DNA of 64,000 nt from Paenibacillus pinihumi DSM 23905 = JCM 16419 (GTDB lineage Bacteria; Bacillota; Bacilli; Paenibacillales; Paenibacillaceae): the NCBI RefSeq assembly GCF_000422505.1, contig NZ_AULX01000024.1, forward strand, positions 62,001 through 126,000, given 5' to 3'. This document shows positions 34,416 through 43,318 of the stretch, one piece after another. Made by a program: the position numbers and the translations under genes. The notes beneath the pieces were generated by a model. That model had not been told where the DNA came from. It made no database searches and worked only from the letters and a program-made list of their open reading frames with translations. Numbering within the stretch: the first letter of the stretch is position 1; the number at the start of each line of letters is the position of its first letter.

Positions 34416-35735
34416 TTGAATAATCGTAAACGATGGTTCGGTCTTATTCTCACACTCATCGTATGCATGATTGGTGTATCCTCCCCTTTTCAACATTTTG
34501 CTGCAATCCCGAGCGAGCTTCGTCTGTTCTCCGGACAGCAGAAGCACTTGAATTACGACATGCCGGTACACGCCAAACTATCCTTTAACTCAGAGGTTAT
34601 GCGTGTTAACGGCTCCTTAAACAATACGGTAGATGTAGATCTGAACAAGCCGATCTCACTTGACCCGCTTCAAAGCGGACAAACCAAAATGACAATGAAG
34701 TTGTTTGGCTCCATTCCCTTCAAGACGGTCAAAGTACATGTGGTACCTGATCTGAAGGTTATCCCCGGAGGACAAACAATTGGAGTCAAGGTTAAATCCG
34801 CGGGCATTATGGTAGTTGGTCATCATGAGGTGATTACAGGGAAGGACTCCAAGCAGTCTCCCGGTGAGCAAGCTGAAATCAAGCTCGGTGATCTGATCGT
34901 TCGCATTAACGGCACTCATATTAATGAAGTTGCCAAAGTTTCCCCAATTGTAGAACAAGCCGGGAAGTCCGGTCAGCTACTACAGTTGTCGATCAAACGT
35001 AATGGTCAAATTGTAGACAAACAGCTTAAGCCCGCATTTGATGTAGAAGATCAAGCTTGGAGACTGGGGCTTTACATTCGCGACTCGGCTGCAGGCGTAG
35101 GAACATTAACTTTTTACGCTCCTGAGCAGGGGGTGTATGGGGCATTAGGCCATGTTATTACAGATATGGACACCCAGACTGCAATCGAAGTTGAAGATGG
35201 TCAGGTGCTTCAATCCAGTGTCACTTCAATTAACAAAAGTCAGCACGGGGAGCCAGGCGAGAAAAGAGCTCATTTTCTTAAAGAGGGCAAAATTCTTGGC
35301 AATGTCGTGCGTAATACGCCTTTTGGTATCTTTGGCAAGATGAAGAATGTACCTACTCACGGATATGACAGCAAGCCTTTGCCTGTTGCTTTCGCTGAAG
35401 AAGTAAAGGAAGGTCCGGCAGAAATTCTGACGGTAATTGGCGGGCAAAAAGTGGAGAAGTTCAAAATCGATATCGTTCATGTGACGAAACAGTCTTCTCC
35501 GGCGACTAAAGGCATGGTTATCAAAATTACCGATAAGCGTCTTATTGAGAATACTGGCGGTATAGTCCAAGGTATGTCGGGCAGTCCGATTATTCAAAAT
35601 GGCAAGCTTGTTGGTGCAGTAACACATGTATTCGTAAATGATCCGACCTCCGGTTATGGCTGCTTTATTGAATGGATGCTCCAGGACGCCGGTGTGTTAA
35701 TGAAAAGGACAAGTCCAAATCTTAAGGCGAGCTAA
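34416..35735 (+). CDS. spoIVB: SpoIVB serine peptidase
   Basis: This 439-residue forespore protease (S55 family) crosses the inner forespore membrane and triggers pro-sigma-K processing by cleaving SpoIVFA. It shows an N-terminal signal anchor, a PDZ domain (about residues 115-205, with AEIKLGDLIVRINGTHI), the catalytic His in the GALGHVITD segment and the nucleophile in GMSGSPIIQNGK. It starts at TTG 34416 with TAGGGAGCG upstream. Its stop codon lies in the loop of its own terminator. It precedes spo0A as in Bacillus. Confidence 0.95.
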   Translation: MNNRKRWFGLILTLIVCMIGVSSPFQHFAAIPSELRLFSGQQKHLNYDMPVHAKLSFNSEVMRVNGSLNNTVDVDLNKPISLDPLQSGQTKMTMKLFGSIPFKTVKVHVVPDLKVIPGGQTIGVKVKSAGIMVVGHHEVITGKDSKQSPGEQAEIKLGDLIVRINGTHINEVAKVSPIVEQAGKSGQLLQLSIKRNGQIVDKQLKPAFDVEDQAWRLGLYIRDSAAGVGTLTFYAPEQGVYGALGHVITDMDTQTAIEVEDGQVLQSSVTSINKSQHGEPGEKRAHFLKEGKILGNVVRNTPFGIFGKMKNVPTHGYDSKPLPVAFAEEVKEGPAEILTVIGGQKVEKFKIDIVHVTKQSSPATKGMVIKITDKRLIENTGGIVQGMSGSPIIQNGKLVGAVTHVFVNDPTSGYGCFIEWMLQDAGVLMKRTSPNLKAS

Positions 35736-35757
35736 AGCGCCTTAAGATTTTTTTGTC
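35717..35757 (+). terminator. terminator overlapping the 3' end of spoIVB
   Basis: A perfect 13-bp stem pairs AAATCTTAAGGCG (35717-35729) with CGCCTTAAGATTT (35738-35750), followed by T residues. The left arm is coding sequence and the spoIVB stop codon is in the loop. It isolates spo0A from spoIVB transcription. Confidence 0.9.
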
Positions 35758-35881
35758 GAATGAGTTCGAAAACATTCGAAGAGTGATGGTTGTTGTAGTA
35801 AAATTTTTATTATAAAGGAAGTTAGAAAAAAAATAAAGAAAAATAATTTTCGACAGAAGGATTTTATAAGTCGGTGTCGAA
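35754..35881 (+). promoter_or_regulatory. three exact 0A boxes upstream of spo0A
   Basis: The Spo0A recognition heptamer TGTCGAA occurs exactly at 35754-35760 (+), as TTCGACA at 35849-35855 (minus strand) and again at 35875-35881 (+). The last overlaps the -10 of the sigma-H-like promoter. Autoregulation of spo0A through 0A boxes is established in B. subtilis; use of these copies is inferred. Confidence 0.8.
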
Positions 35882-35882
35882 A
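35856..35882 (+). promoter_or_regulatory. sigma-H-like promoter of spo0A
   Basis: GAAGGATTT (35856-35864) fits the sigma-H -35 RWAGGAXXT. After 13 bp, CGAAA (35878-35882) fits 4 of 5 of HGAAT. The spacing equals that of the spoVS candidate at 49867. The sigma-H promoter of spo0A is known in B. subtilis. Confidence 0.6.
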
Positions 35883-35947
35883 ATGTTATGACAGGAAAAG
35901 GAATTACATATTAAACGGAGATTCAAAATCAAGGGAGGACCAGAACA

Positions 35948-36760
35948 TTGCAAAAAGTTGAAGTTTTATTAGCTGACGACAACAGAGAGTTCACGAATCT
36001 TTTATCCGAGTACATTTCTGAGCAGAGTGATATGGAAGTCATTGGGGTTGCTTATAATGGTGAAGAAGTGCTTCGTCACCTGGAAGAATCCCGCAAAGTG
36101 CCAGATGTATTGATTCTGGACATTATTATGCCTCATCTCGATGGACTTGGCGTATTGGAGCGGTTGCGGGAAATGAATCTGTCCCCTATGCCCAAAATTA
36201 TTATGCTGACTGCTTTCGGCCAGGAAAACATCACTCAAAAAGCAGTGCAGCTTGGTGCTTCCTATTATATTTTAAAACCGTTTGATATGGAAATTCTGGC
36301 TAATCGTATTCGCCAACTGGTAGGCAATTCTGTCGTGACCTCTTCGTCAACGTATACCGGCTCCGCAGTAAGTGTGAAATCCAATGTTGTACCGATTGCC
36401 AAAGGTAAAAATCTTGACGCGAATATTACCAGCATCATTCATGAAATTGGTGTTCCGGCACATATTAAAGGATATCAGTATTTGCGCGAAGCAATTACAA
36501 TGGTGTATAACAACATCGAAATTTTGGGTGCGATTACAAAAACGCTGTATCCGGCAATCGCCGAAAAATTCAAAACGACACCATCCCGCGTCGAGCGCGC
36601 CATTCGCCATGCGATCGAAGTCGCCTGGACACGCGGCAATATCGACAGTATCAGCCATCTTTTTGGCTACACCATTAATATTAGTAAATCAAAACCCACC
36701 AACAGCGAGTTTATAGCGATGGTAGCAGATAAGCTGCGCATTGAGCATAAGGTTTCTTGA
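35948..36760 (+). CDS. spo0A: sporulation master regulator Spo0A
   Basis: This 270-residue response regulator is phosphorylated by the phosphorelay to commit cells to sporulation. The receiver domain has ADDNREF (acidic pocket), Asp58 in [12 protein letters not shown] as phosphoacceptor, TAFGQ and the LKPFD Lys. The C-terminal Spo0A DNA-binding domain has [15 protein letters not shown] and the recognition helix [19 protein letters not shown]. It starts at TTG 35948 after GGGAGGACC. It is preceded by 0A boxes and a sigma-H-like promoter and followed by a terminator. Confidence 0.98.
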   Translation: MQKVEVLLADDNREFTNLLSEYISEQSDMEVIGVAYNGEEVLRHLEESRKVPDVLILDIIMPHLDGLGVLERLREMNLSPMPKIIMLTAFGQENITQKAVQLGASYYILKPFDMEILANRIRQLVGNSVVTSSSTYTGSAVSVKSNVVPIAKGKNLDANITSIIHEIGVPAHIKGYQYLREAITMVYNNIEILGAITKTLYPAIAEKFKTTPSRVERAIRHAIEVAWTRGNIDSISHLFGYTINISKSKPTNSEFIAMVADKLRIEHKVS

Positions 36761-36830
36761 GAGGGTAAGAATCAATAAGGTTAGGAAATGAACTGTCTCC
36801 ATACCTTATGCATCGTTTATATACAAGTGA

Positions 36831-36877
36831 AGACCGCTTCTTTGCTACCCTACAGGGTGAGTGGGGAGGCGGTTTTT
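36831..36877 (+). terminator. terminator of spo0A
   Basis: GACCGCTTC (from 36832) pairs with GAGGCGGT and an inner ACCC/GGGT stem sits between them; five T follow. Confidence 0.7.
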
Positions 36878-36994
36878 GATTCAATTCCGATAATATTTAG
36901 CTAGCATCTGAAAAATTTACATGATCATAAAAAAAGATGGATGGCTTCTTCATACAGAGCCCTCCATCTATGTACTCTTTTCTGTATCAACATC

Positions 36995-37294
36995 TTACTG
37001 AATATTCTGTCTCTCTGGTCTTGGTCTTTTTTTTCTGAAACGGGGGGCAACATAGTTCCGTTTGCGGTCACGGAAGAAAATCCAGCCGCCTATAAATCCA
37101 ACCCCGGCAATAAACAAAATGACACCAAGCAGGAACTGGCCCCACGCAAAACTATGGACAACTCCATCATCATTTCCGAATCCTGAAAAATAATCAAAAA
37201 CGGAATCTTTCATTTTCAAAAAACCCACAGTAGCAGCTGCTCCCGGAATTACAAGCAGCAGCACAGCAATAAATCTGACAAGAACAACTCCCAT
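36995..37294 (-). CDS. yqzF: DUF2627 small membrane protein (YqzF-like)
   Basis: This 99-residue protein has an N-terminal helix (about 4-25), a second helix (about 52-72) and a strongly basic C-terminus (RDRKRNYVAPRFRKKRPRP). The family is found next to spo0A and the bkd genes in Bacillus. It is the only minus-strand gene between spo0A and lipB, and its function is unknown. Confidence 0.8.
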   Translation of the reverse strand: MGVVLVRFIAVLLLVIPGAAATVGFLKMKDSVFDYFSGFGNDDGVVHSFAWGQFLLGVILFIAGVGFIGGWIFFRDRKRNYVAPRFRKKRPRPERQNIQ

Positions 37295-37466
37295 TTCATG
37301 CTTCCTCCAGACAGCAACGGCAACGTTATACGCTTATGATTATCCTTATGATACCTTGTTCGCTTCCTTCTGTCCACGTTAAACGGTGCAATGCGGTTTA
37401 CGATACCCGGTAAAAACAGTTACAATAGCAGTAGGTAGCAAGGTTATACCAATTGGAGGTTATCGG

Positions 37467-38891
37467 ATGACGATTGAAGTAGATATTGCTGTTTTGGGCG
37501 GTGGTCCTGGCGGCTACACGGCAGCGATACGTGCTGCACAACTTGGAAAAAAAGTAGCTATTATTGAAATGGACAAGCTTGGCGGGACTTGTTTGCATAG
37601 AGGCTGTATACCTAGCAAAGCGCTTTTGCGCAGCGCGGAAGTGTATCATACGGTGAAAGAGTCGGGGGCTTTCGGGGTTACCGTAGGTGAGGTTGGGCTG
37701 CGTTATGGCGCGGTTCAGGAACGCAAGAATAAGACGGTCAGTGAACTGTTCACAGGTTTGCAATATTTAATGCGCAAGCATGGCATTCAAGTGATCAATG
37801 GCAAGGGCCGTATTATCGGGCCATCGATATTTTCCCCCCGTAGCGGTGCCGTGGCTGTGGAGCTTGCAGACGGAGAGATGGAGACAGTTGTCTCAACCAA
37901 TCTGATTATTGCTACCGGCTCCAGAACACGGCATTTGCCGGGTCTTGCCCCCGACGGGAAATCAATTTTATCAAGTGATGATGCGCTTGAACTGGATGCT
38001 CTCCCATCTTCGTTATTGATAATCGGCGGGGGTGTCATCGGGGTAGAATGGGCTTCGATGATGAATGATTTCGGCGTTGACGTTACGCTGGTGGAAGCGG
38101 CAGCGCGGCTGCTCCCCGGGGAGGATTTGGACATCTCGGTTGAACTGGAGCGAATTCTTCGCAAACGCGGGGTAAGGGTATTGACCAGCGTCAAGCTTGA
38201 CCTGAATTCTTGCAGTTACACTGATAATTCAACTGTTAGCCTATCTGCGGAGACAACAGATGGCGCTGTTTTGCTTGAGGCGGAGAAAATGCTCGTATCC
38301 GTTGGAAGAGAAGCTAATGCCGACCAGATCGGTCTTGAGAATACAGATATCCAGCTCGTGAATGGATTCGTTAAAATAAACGGGATGATGCAAACAACGG
38401 AACCGCATATTTACGCTATTGGAGATGTCGTCGGCGGGCTTCAGCTTGCCCATGCAGCAGCTCATGAAGGTATTATTGCAGTAGAGCATGCCTGTGGACA
38501 GAAGCCTTCTCCATTAGCAGCGACTCGTGTGCCAAGATGTGTATATTCCCGCCCTGAAATTGCATCTGTCGGTCTGACTGAGCATGAAGCACGCAAGCAA
38601 GGGTTCAATGTTCGTATCGGAAAGATTCCTTTCTCCGCGCTTGGAAAAGCCAGAGTGCTGGGCGCAAGCGATGGTTTTGTAAAAGTGGTAGCTGATGAAG
38701 TGACGAACGATGTGCTGGGTGTTCATATGATTGGTCCTCATGCTACAGATATGATCGCAGAAGCGGTGCTTGCCCAGGTACTGGAAGCAACCCCGTGGGA
38801 AATTGGGCAGGCTATTCATCCGCACCCGACGCTCTCGGAAGCGCTTGGTGAAGCTGCACTTGCTGTGGATGGCGGATCATTCGTTTTCTAA
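37467..38891 (+). CDS. lpdV: dihydrolipoyl dehydrogenase (E3) of the branched-chain 2-oxoacid complex
   Basis: This 474-residue flavoprotein reoxidises the lipoyl groups of the E2 subunit with NAD. It has FAD motif LGGGPGGYTAAIRAA, the redox disulfide GGTCLHRGCIPSKALL, NAD site IGGGVIGVEWASMM, YAIGDVVGGLQLAH and the C-terminal HPHPTLSEALGEAAL with the catalytic His-Glu pair. ATG 37467 follows TTGGAGG; the frame upstream of it lacks a start signal. It leads the bkd cluster, but a promoter-operator region lies between it and E1alpha. Confidence 0.93.
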   Translation: MTIEVDIAVLGGGPGGYTAAIRAAQLGKKVAIIEMDKLGGTCLHRGCIPSKALLRSAEVYHTVKESGAFGVTVGEVGLRYGAVQERKNKTVSELFTGLQYLMRKHGIQVINGKGRIIGPSIFSPRSGAVAVELADGEMETVVSTNLIIATGSRTRHLPGLAPDGKSILSSDDALELDALPSSLLIIGGGVIGVEWASMMNDFGVDVTLVEAAARLLPGEDLDISVELERILRKRGVRVLTSVKLDLNSCSYTDNSTVSLSAETTDGAVLLEAEKMLVSVGREANADQIGLENTDIQLVNGFVKINGMMQTTEPHIYAIGDVVGGLQLAHAAAHEGIIAVEHACGQKPSPLAATRVPRCVYSRPEIASVGLTEHEARKQGFNVRIGKIPFSALGKARVLGASDGFVKVVADEVTNDVLGVHMIGPHATDMIAEAVLAQVLEATPWEIGQAIHPHPTLSEALGEAALAVDGGSFVF

Positions 38892-38941
38892 AACCTGCAA
38901 ACCGGCATCCTTTTGAAGTCAAAAGAGGCTATGTTTCTTTT

Positions 38942-38971
38942 TTGCGACAAACGCGTTATAATTGATATAAC
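38942..38971 (+). promoter_or_regulatory. promoter of bkdAA-bkdAB
   Basis: TTGCGA (38942-38947) and TATAAC (38966-38971) are 18 bp apart, about 95 nt upstream of the E1alpha gene. A palindrome begins 3 nt after the -10. Confidence 0.5.
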
Positions 38972-38974
38972 CAA

Positions 38975-39011
38975 GTCTTAGTACCAGGTTATAACACCTG
39001 ACTTATAAGAC
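38975..39011 (+). promoter_or_regulatory. 37-bp imperfect palindrome behind the bkd promoter (operator candidate)
   Basis: The outer arms GTCTTA/TAAGAC and inner arms CAGGT/ACCTG flank TATAAC. The left part contains TTAGTACCAGG, close to the TTAGTACCTGG half of the FapR operator as I recall it. A further GAGACG/CGTCTC hairpin is at 39018-39039. Binding by FapR or another repressor is speculative. Confidence 0.4.
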
Positions 39012-39063
39012 GATTCTGAGACGGTGAAGCTTTCGTCTCTTACTACGGATAGGAGGTTGCTCC

Positions 39064-40095
39064 ATGACATATTCCGGATCAGTAGGTCAAACCTTCAAAC
39101 ATCATGAACTTGGACTAAGCGATTCGCAAGTTATAGAGATGTACACCATGATGCAGATGGCCCGAGTATTCGATGAACGGTGCATGCTGCTGCAACGTGC
39201 AGGCAAAATTAATTTCCACGTTTCCGGTATCGGACAGGAAGCGGCGCAGGTAGGTGCAGCTTTTGCGCTTGACCGGGAGCAGGATTATTTCTTACCTTAT
39301 TACCGGGATTACGGATTCGTGCTTTCGGTGGGCATGACGCTTCGTGAGCTGATGCTTTCTGTATTTGCTAAGGCAGAGGACCCTAACAGCGGGGGCCGCC
39401 AGATGCCGGGGCATTTCGGCAGCAAGAAGCTGCGCATTGTGACAGGCTCAAGTCCGGTTACGACCCAGGTTCCACATGCTGTCGGACTGGCGCTTGCAGC
39501 GAAGATGAAGAAGAAGCCGTTTGTTTCATTCGTCACATTCGGGGATGGATCGAGCAACCAGGGAGATTTCCATGAAGGCTGCAACTTTGCTGGGGTACAT
39601 AATCTCCCGGTTATTTTCATGTGCGAAAATAACCGTTATGCCATTTCCACCCCGTTTCATAAACAAAGTGCAGGCAAAATCAGCGACCGTGCCCTCGGAT
39701 ACGGATTCCCGGGCGTTGAAGTCGACGGCAATGATGTGCTGGAGGTATATCGTGTCGTGAAGGAAGCGCGTGAGCGTGCGATGCGCGGAGAAGGCCCAAC
39801 TTTAATTGATGCGCTGACTTACCGGATTTCTCCGCATTCCACTTCCGATAATGATTTGGCATACCGTACGAAGGAAGAGGTTGATGAGCATCGCAGCAAG
39901 GACGGGATTTTGTTCTTCAAGCAATATTTGATGGATTGCGGTATTTGGGATGAGGAGCAAAACCAGGCCTTGTTGAAGCAGCTTCGCGAGCAGCTTGATG
40001 ATGCGACCTCCTATGGCGATAAAGCGTCGTTCCCTGCTCCTGAAGATACTCTACTCCATGTCTATGCCGACTCTGAAGGTCAAGGGGGACAGTAA
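39064..40095 (+). CDS. bkdAA: branched-chain 2-oxoacid dehydrogenase E1 alpha subunit
   Basis: This 343-residue ThDP-dependent subunit decarboxylates 2-oxo acids of Val, Leu and Ile. Its E1alpha hallmarks are GIGQEAAQVGAAFAL, YYRDYGFVL, QMPGHFGSKKL, the ThDP motif GDGSSNQGDFHEGCNF...CENNRYAIST and the phosphorylation-loop-like TYRISPHSTSDND. It is separated by 2 nt from the E1beta gene. The products, branched acyl-CoAs, prime iso/anteiso fatty acids, the main membrane lipids of this group. Confidence 0.94.
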   Translation: MTYSGSVGQTFKHHELGLSDSQVIEMYTMMQMARVFDERCMLLQRAGKINFHVSGIGQEAAQVGAAFALDREQDYFLPYYRDYGFVLSVGMTLRELMLSVFAKAEDPNSGGRQMPGHFGSKKLRIVTGSSPVTTQVPHAVGLALAAKMKKKPFVSFVTFGDGSSNQGDFHEGCNFAGVHNLPVIFMCENNRYAISTPFHKQSAGKISDRALGYGFPGVEVDGNDVLEVYRVVKEARERAMRGEGPTLIDALTYRISPHSTSDNDLAYRTKEEVDEHRSKDGILFFKQYLMDCGIWDEEQNQALLKQLREQLDDATSYGDKASFPAPEDTLLHVYADSEGQGGQ

Positions 40096-40097
40096 GA

Positions 40098-41084
40098 ATG
40101 CCGGTAATGGAATATATTGATGCTATTCGATTGGCGATGAAGGAAGAAATGCAGCGTGACGAAGATGTCTTTGTACTTGGGGAGGATGTCGGCCGCAAGG
40201 GCGGTGTATTTACAACAACCAAGGGCTTGATGGAGCAGTTCGGAGAGCTTCGTGTACTCGATACGCCGCTCGCTGAGTCTGCGATTGCTGGTGTAGCTAT
40301 TGGCGCGGCCATGTATGGAATGAAGCCAATTGCCGAAATGCAATATTCGGATTTTATGTTCCCGGCTACAAACCAGATTATTAGTGAAGCGGCCAAAATC
40401 CGCTATCGTTCCAACAATGACTGGTCCTGTCCGGTTGTTATCCGCGCTCCGATTGGCGGCGGGATCTTCGGGGGGCTCTATCATTCGCAATGTACAGAAT
40501 CTGTATTTTTCGGAACACCCGGACTTAAAATTGTAGCTCCATATTCCGCTTATGATGCCAAAGGGCTATTAAAAGCGGCAGTGCGGGACCCTGATCCGGT
40601 TCTGTTCTTTGAACATAAAAAATGCTATAAGCTTGTAACAGGCGAAGTGCCGGACGACGATTATATCGTTCCGATCGGCAAGGCAAATGTATTGCGTGAG
40701 GGTGACGATATTACGGTCATCGGATACAGTCTCCCGCTTCATTATGTAATGGAAGCCGCAGCGGAGCTGGAGCAGGAGGAGGGCATTTTCGCCCATGTGC
40801 TTGATTTGCGCACACTTCAGCCGCTTGACAAGGATGCCATTCGCGAAGCAGTGAAAAAGACTGGCAAGGTGCTTATTGTTCATGAGGATAATAAAACAGG
40901 CGGTGTCGGAGCGGAAGTATCGGCTATTATTGCTGAGGAACTGCTGTACGAACTGGACGCTCCGATTATGCGGCTTTGCGGTCCGGATGTACCGGCCATG
41001 CCAATTAATCCGCCGAGCGAGAAATTTTTCATGCTTAATAAAGAAAAAGCAAAAGAAGCCATGCGCAATTTGGCAATGTACTAA
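40098..41084 (+). CDS. bkdAB: branched-chain 2-oxoacid dehydrogenase E1 beta subunit
   Basis: This 328-residue transketolase-like subunit pairs with BkdAA. It has the pyrimidine-binding domain with VFVLGEDVGRKGGVF, DTPLAESAIAGVAIGAA and IRAPIGGGIFGGLYHSQ. The C-terminal domain has DLRTLQPLDKDAI and HEDNKTGGVGAEV. It starts 2 nt after bkdAA. A 183-nt gap with a hairpin separates it from the E2 gene. Confidence 0.94.
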   Translation: MPVMEYIDAIRLAMKEEMQRDEDVFVLGEDVGRKGGVFTTTKGLMEQFGELRVLDTPLAESAIAGVAIGAAMYGMKPIAEMQYSDFMFPATNQIISEAAKIRYRSNNDWSCPVVIRAPIGGGIFGGLYHSQCTESVFFGTPGLKIVAPYSAYDAKGLLKAAVRDPDPVLFFEHKKCYKLVTGEVPDDDYIVPIGKANVLREGDDITVIGYSLPLHYVMEAAAELEQEEGIFAHVLDLRTLQPLDKDAIREAVKKTGKVLIVHEDNKTGGVGAEVSAIIAEELLYELDAPIMRLCGPDVPAMPINPPSEKFFMLNKEKAKEAMRNLAMY

Positions 41085-41178
41085 AACAGTTTAAGGCTGC
41101 GCATACTCCATTAATGGAAATTCCGGGCATATACAGCCGCTTCAAGAGCTGTACAAGTCTTGAATTTCACTGCGATAC

Positions 41179-41211
41179 GCTTGTCTTGTTGTAACTGATG
41201 CAAAGACAAGC
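41179..41211 (+). other. intra-operon hairpin between bkdAB and bkdB
   Basis: GCTTGTCTT (41179-41187) pairs perfectly with AAGACAAGC (41203-41211) across a 15-nt loop. No T-run follows, so it is not a standard terminator. It may be an RNA-processing or stability element in the 183-nt gap. Confidence 0.45.
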
Positions 41212-41267
41212 AGGCGATTTCGCATTATCCGGGGCCATGCGTGTCTTCCAGCTGAAGGTTAGGAGAT

Positions 41268-42587
41268 GTGAAGGTTTTGAGTAAATTAACGGAAATCGTA
41301 ATGCCGCAACTGGCGGAATCACTTGTGTCAGCCACAATTGACAAGTGGCTCAAGCAGCCGGGCGACGAAGTGGAAGTATACGAGCCGATTTGTGAAATTT
41401 TGACCGATAAAGTCAATGCGGAGCTGCCTTCAACGGTTGCAGGCAAACTGGTTAAAATTTTGGTTGGGAACGGGGAGAAGGTTGATGTAGGCACCCCCGT
41501 CTGTATCATTGAGACGGCTGGCAGCGATGAGGACGTTCCACAGATCGTTGCGGATACCATTCAACAATCAAGCAGCAATCATGCTTCGGGTAGCCCCGAC
41601 GGTGATTCATCTGCTGATCGCAGCATGCGCAACCGTCTTTCTCCTGCTGTTCAGCAGCTTGCTGCCGAGCACGGGGTGGATTTGACTCAGGTTCCGGGCA
41701 GCGGTCTGGGTGGAAGAATTACCCGCAAGGATATTCTGGCTTATGTAGAATCTGTCAAAAAATCGGGGGTTGTATCAGTTCCCCAGTCTGTAAATATGGA
41801 CCCGAAACTGGCTGTTCGGACATCTGGTTTGCATTTGGCTGAAACGCCAAAAATACCGAAAATTGAGATTGAGCAAACGATTCCGGGACGCGGTGAATAT
41901 TTCATCGATGTTACTCCGATGCGTAACGCAATTGCACGGAATATGCGTCAGAGCGTCACAGAAATCCCCCATGCCTGGACGACGATCGAAGTTGACGTGA
42001 CGAACATTGTTGTATTGCGCAACAAGCTCAAGGATGAATTTGTGAAGCGTGAAGGTGTAAACTTGACGTACCTGGCTTTCCTGATGAAGGCTGTCGTCAA
42101 CGCGATCAAGGACTTCCCGATGATGAACTCCGTCTGGGCAGTGGACAAGATCATCGTGAAGCGGGACATCAACATTTCTCTCGCAGTAGGTACCGAAGAT
42201 TCTGTCTTGACGCCGGTCATCAAAAATGCAGATCAGAAGAATATCGCTGGCCTGGCCCGGGAAATCGACGATCTTGCCCGCAAGACTCGTGAAGGCAAAC
42301 TGACGCTCAATGATATGCAAGGCGGAACTTTTACCGTTAATAATACCGGTTCCTTCGGTTCCATTTTGTCTTATCCAATTATTAATTATCCGCAGGCAGC
42401 GATTCTGACCTTCGAATCGATTGTGAAGCGTCCTGTCGTTATTAACGATATGATTGCAGTGCGGTCGATGGCGAACATTTGCCTCTCACTGGATCACCGG
42501 ATTTTGGACGGTGTTATTTGCGGCCGTTTCCTGCAGCGTGTGAAGGATAATCTGGAGAGCTATAATTCAGAAACAACTTTGTACTAA
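41268..42587 (+). CDS. bkdB: dihydrolipoamide acyltransferase (E2) of the branched-chain complex
   Basis: This 439-residue E2 core has a lipoyl domain (residues ~4-80) with the lipoylated Lys in EILTDKVNAELPS. A flexible linker leads to a peripheral subunit-binding domain (SPAVQQLAAEHGVDLTQVPG, about 125-160). The trimeric acyltransferase domain has the catalytic SLDHRILDGVICGRF. GTG 41268 is given; TTG 41277 would give the conserved SKLTEIVMPQL start, and neither has ideal spacing to AGGAG at 41261. lipB follows 28 nt later, which would supply the lipoyl group. Confidence 0.93.
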   Translation: MKVLSKLTEIVMPQLAESLVSATIDKWLKQPGDEVEVYEPICEILTDKVNAELPSTVAGKLVKILVGNGEKVDVGTPVCIIETAGSDEDVPQIVADTIQQSSSNHASGSPDGDSSADRSMRNRLSPAVQQLAAEHGVDLTQVPGSGLGGRITRKDILAYVESVKKSGVVSVPQSVNMDPKLAVRTSGLHLAETPKIPKIEIEQTIPGRGEYFIDVTPMRNAIARNMRQSVTEIPHAWTTIEVDVTNIVVLRNKLKDEFVKREGVNLTYLAFLMKAVVNAIKDFPMMNSVWAVDKIIVKRDINISLAVGTEDSVLTPVIKNADQKNIAGLAREIDDLARKTREGKLTLNDMQGGTFTVNNTGSFGSILSYPIINYPQAAILTFESIVKRPVVINDMIAVRSMANICLSLDHRILDGVICGRFLQRVKDNLESYNSETTLY

Positions 42588-42615
42588 CATAAAGCCGAAA
42601 AAGGACGGGACAGCC

Positions 42616-43308
42616 ATGGAAGAGATGAAATCGCTGGATGCAAGGTTCATTCCGTTCCTGGATTATGGGGAAGCCTGGCAGCTCCAAAAAGGGATCGTCA
42701 AAAGTATAGACAAAGGGGAGAGCAGCGACAGACTGCTGTTGCTCGAGCATCCGCCGACATATACAATGGGCTCCCAGCAGCATCCCGAGCATCTTCTGTT
42801 AAGCAAGGAAGAGTTGGAGAAGCAGGGCATTGCATTGTATCAAATTGACCGGGGCGGCGATATTACTTATCACGGTCCCGGTCAACTGGTTGGCTACCCG
42901 CTGCTTTATCTGGATGCTGTAGGCTTGGATTTGCATGCTTATTTGCGGACGCTAGAGCAGGTCATTATTGACTGGTTGTCCGATTACGGCATTGAGGGCA
43001 GCCGGAAGCAGGAATACACCGGTGTATGGGTTGGAGATTTGAAAATTGCCGCCATTGGCGTCAAATTCAACAAGTGCAGGCAGCGCCGCGGCTTTGTGAC
43101 AAGTCATGGTTTTGCACTAAATCTGAAGGCAGGCATATCTTCAGAAGGCTTTGCGGGTATTATTCCTTGTGGAATCCAGACCTACGGTGTCACTTCATTT
43201 GCCGATCTGTCAGGGCAGGAGATGCCCCTGGAACGGGCGGCGGGGGAACTGCTCCCCCATTTTTGCCGGAATTTCGGTTTTGCGCTGCCGGAGCTTGTGA
43301 AAGCTTGA
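42616..43308 (+). CDS. lipB: lipoyl(octanoyl) transferase LipB
   Basis: This 230-residue enzyme transfers octanoate from ACP to lipoyl domains. Typical LipB motifs are LLLLEHPPTYTMGSQ, DRGGDITYHGPGQLVGYPL, the catalytic Lys in IAAIGVKF and the catalytic Cys in GIIPCGI. B. subtilis lacks LipB and uses LipM/LipL, so this is a different solution. Its place 28 nt after the E2 gene couples cofactor attachment to its main substrate. Confidence 0.93.
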   Translation: MEEMKSLDARFIPFLDYGEAWQLQKGIVKSIDKGESSDRLLLLEHPPTYTMGSQQHPEHLLLSKEELEKQGIALYQIDRGGDITYHGPGQLVGYPLLYLDAVGLDLHAYLRTLEQVIIDWLSDYGIEGSRKQEYTGVWVGDLKIAAIGVKFNKCRQRRGFVTSHGFALNLKAGISSEGFAGIIPCGIQTYGVTSFADLSGQEMPLERAAGELLPHFCRNFGFALPELVKA

Positions 43309-43318
43309 AAACCCGCGA

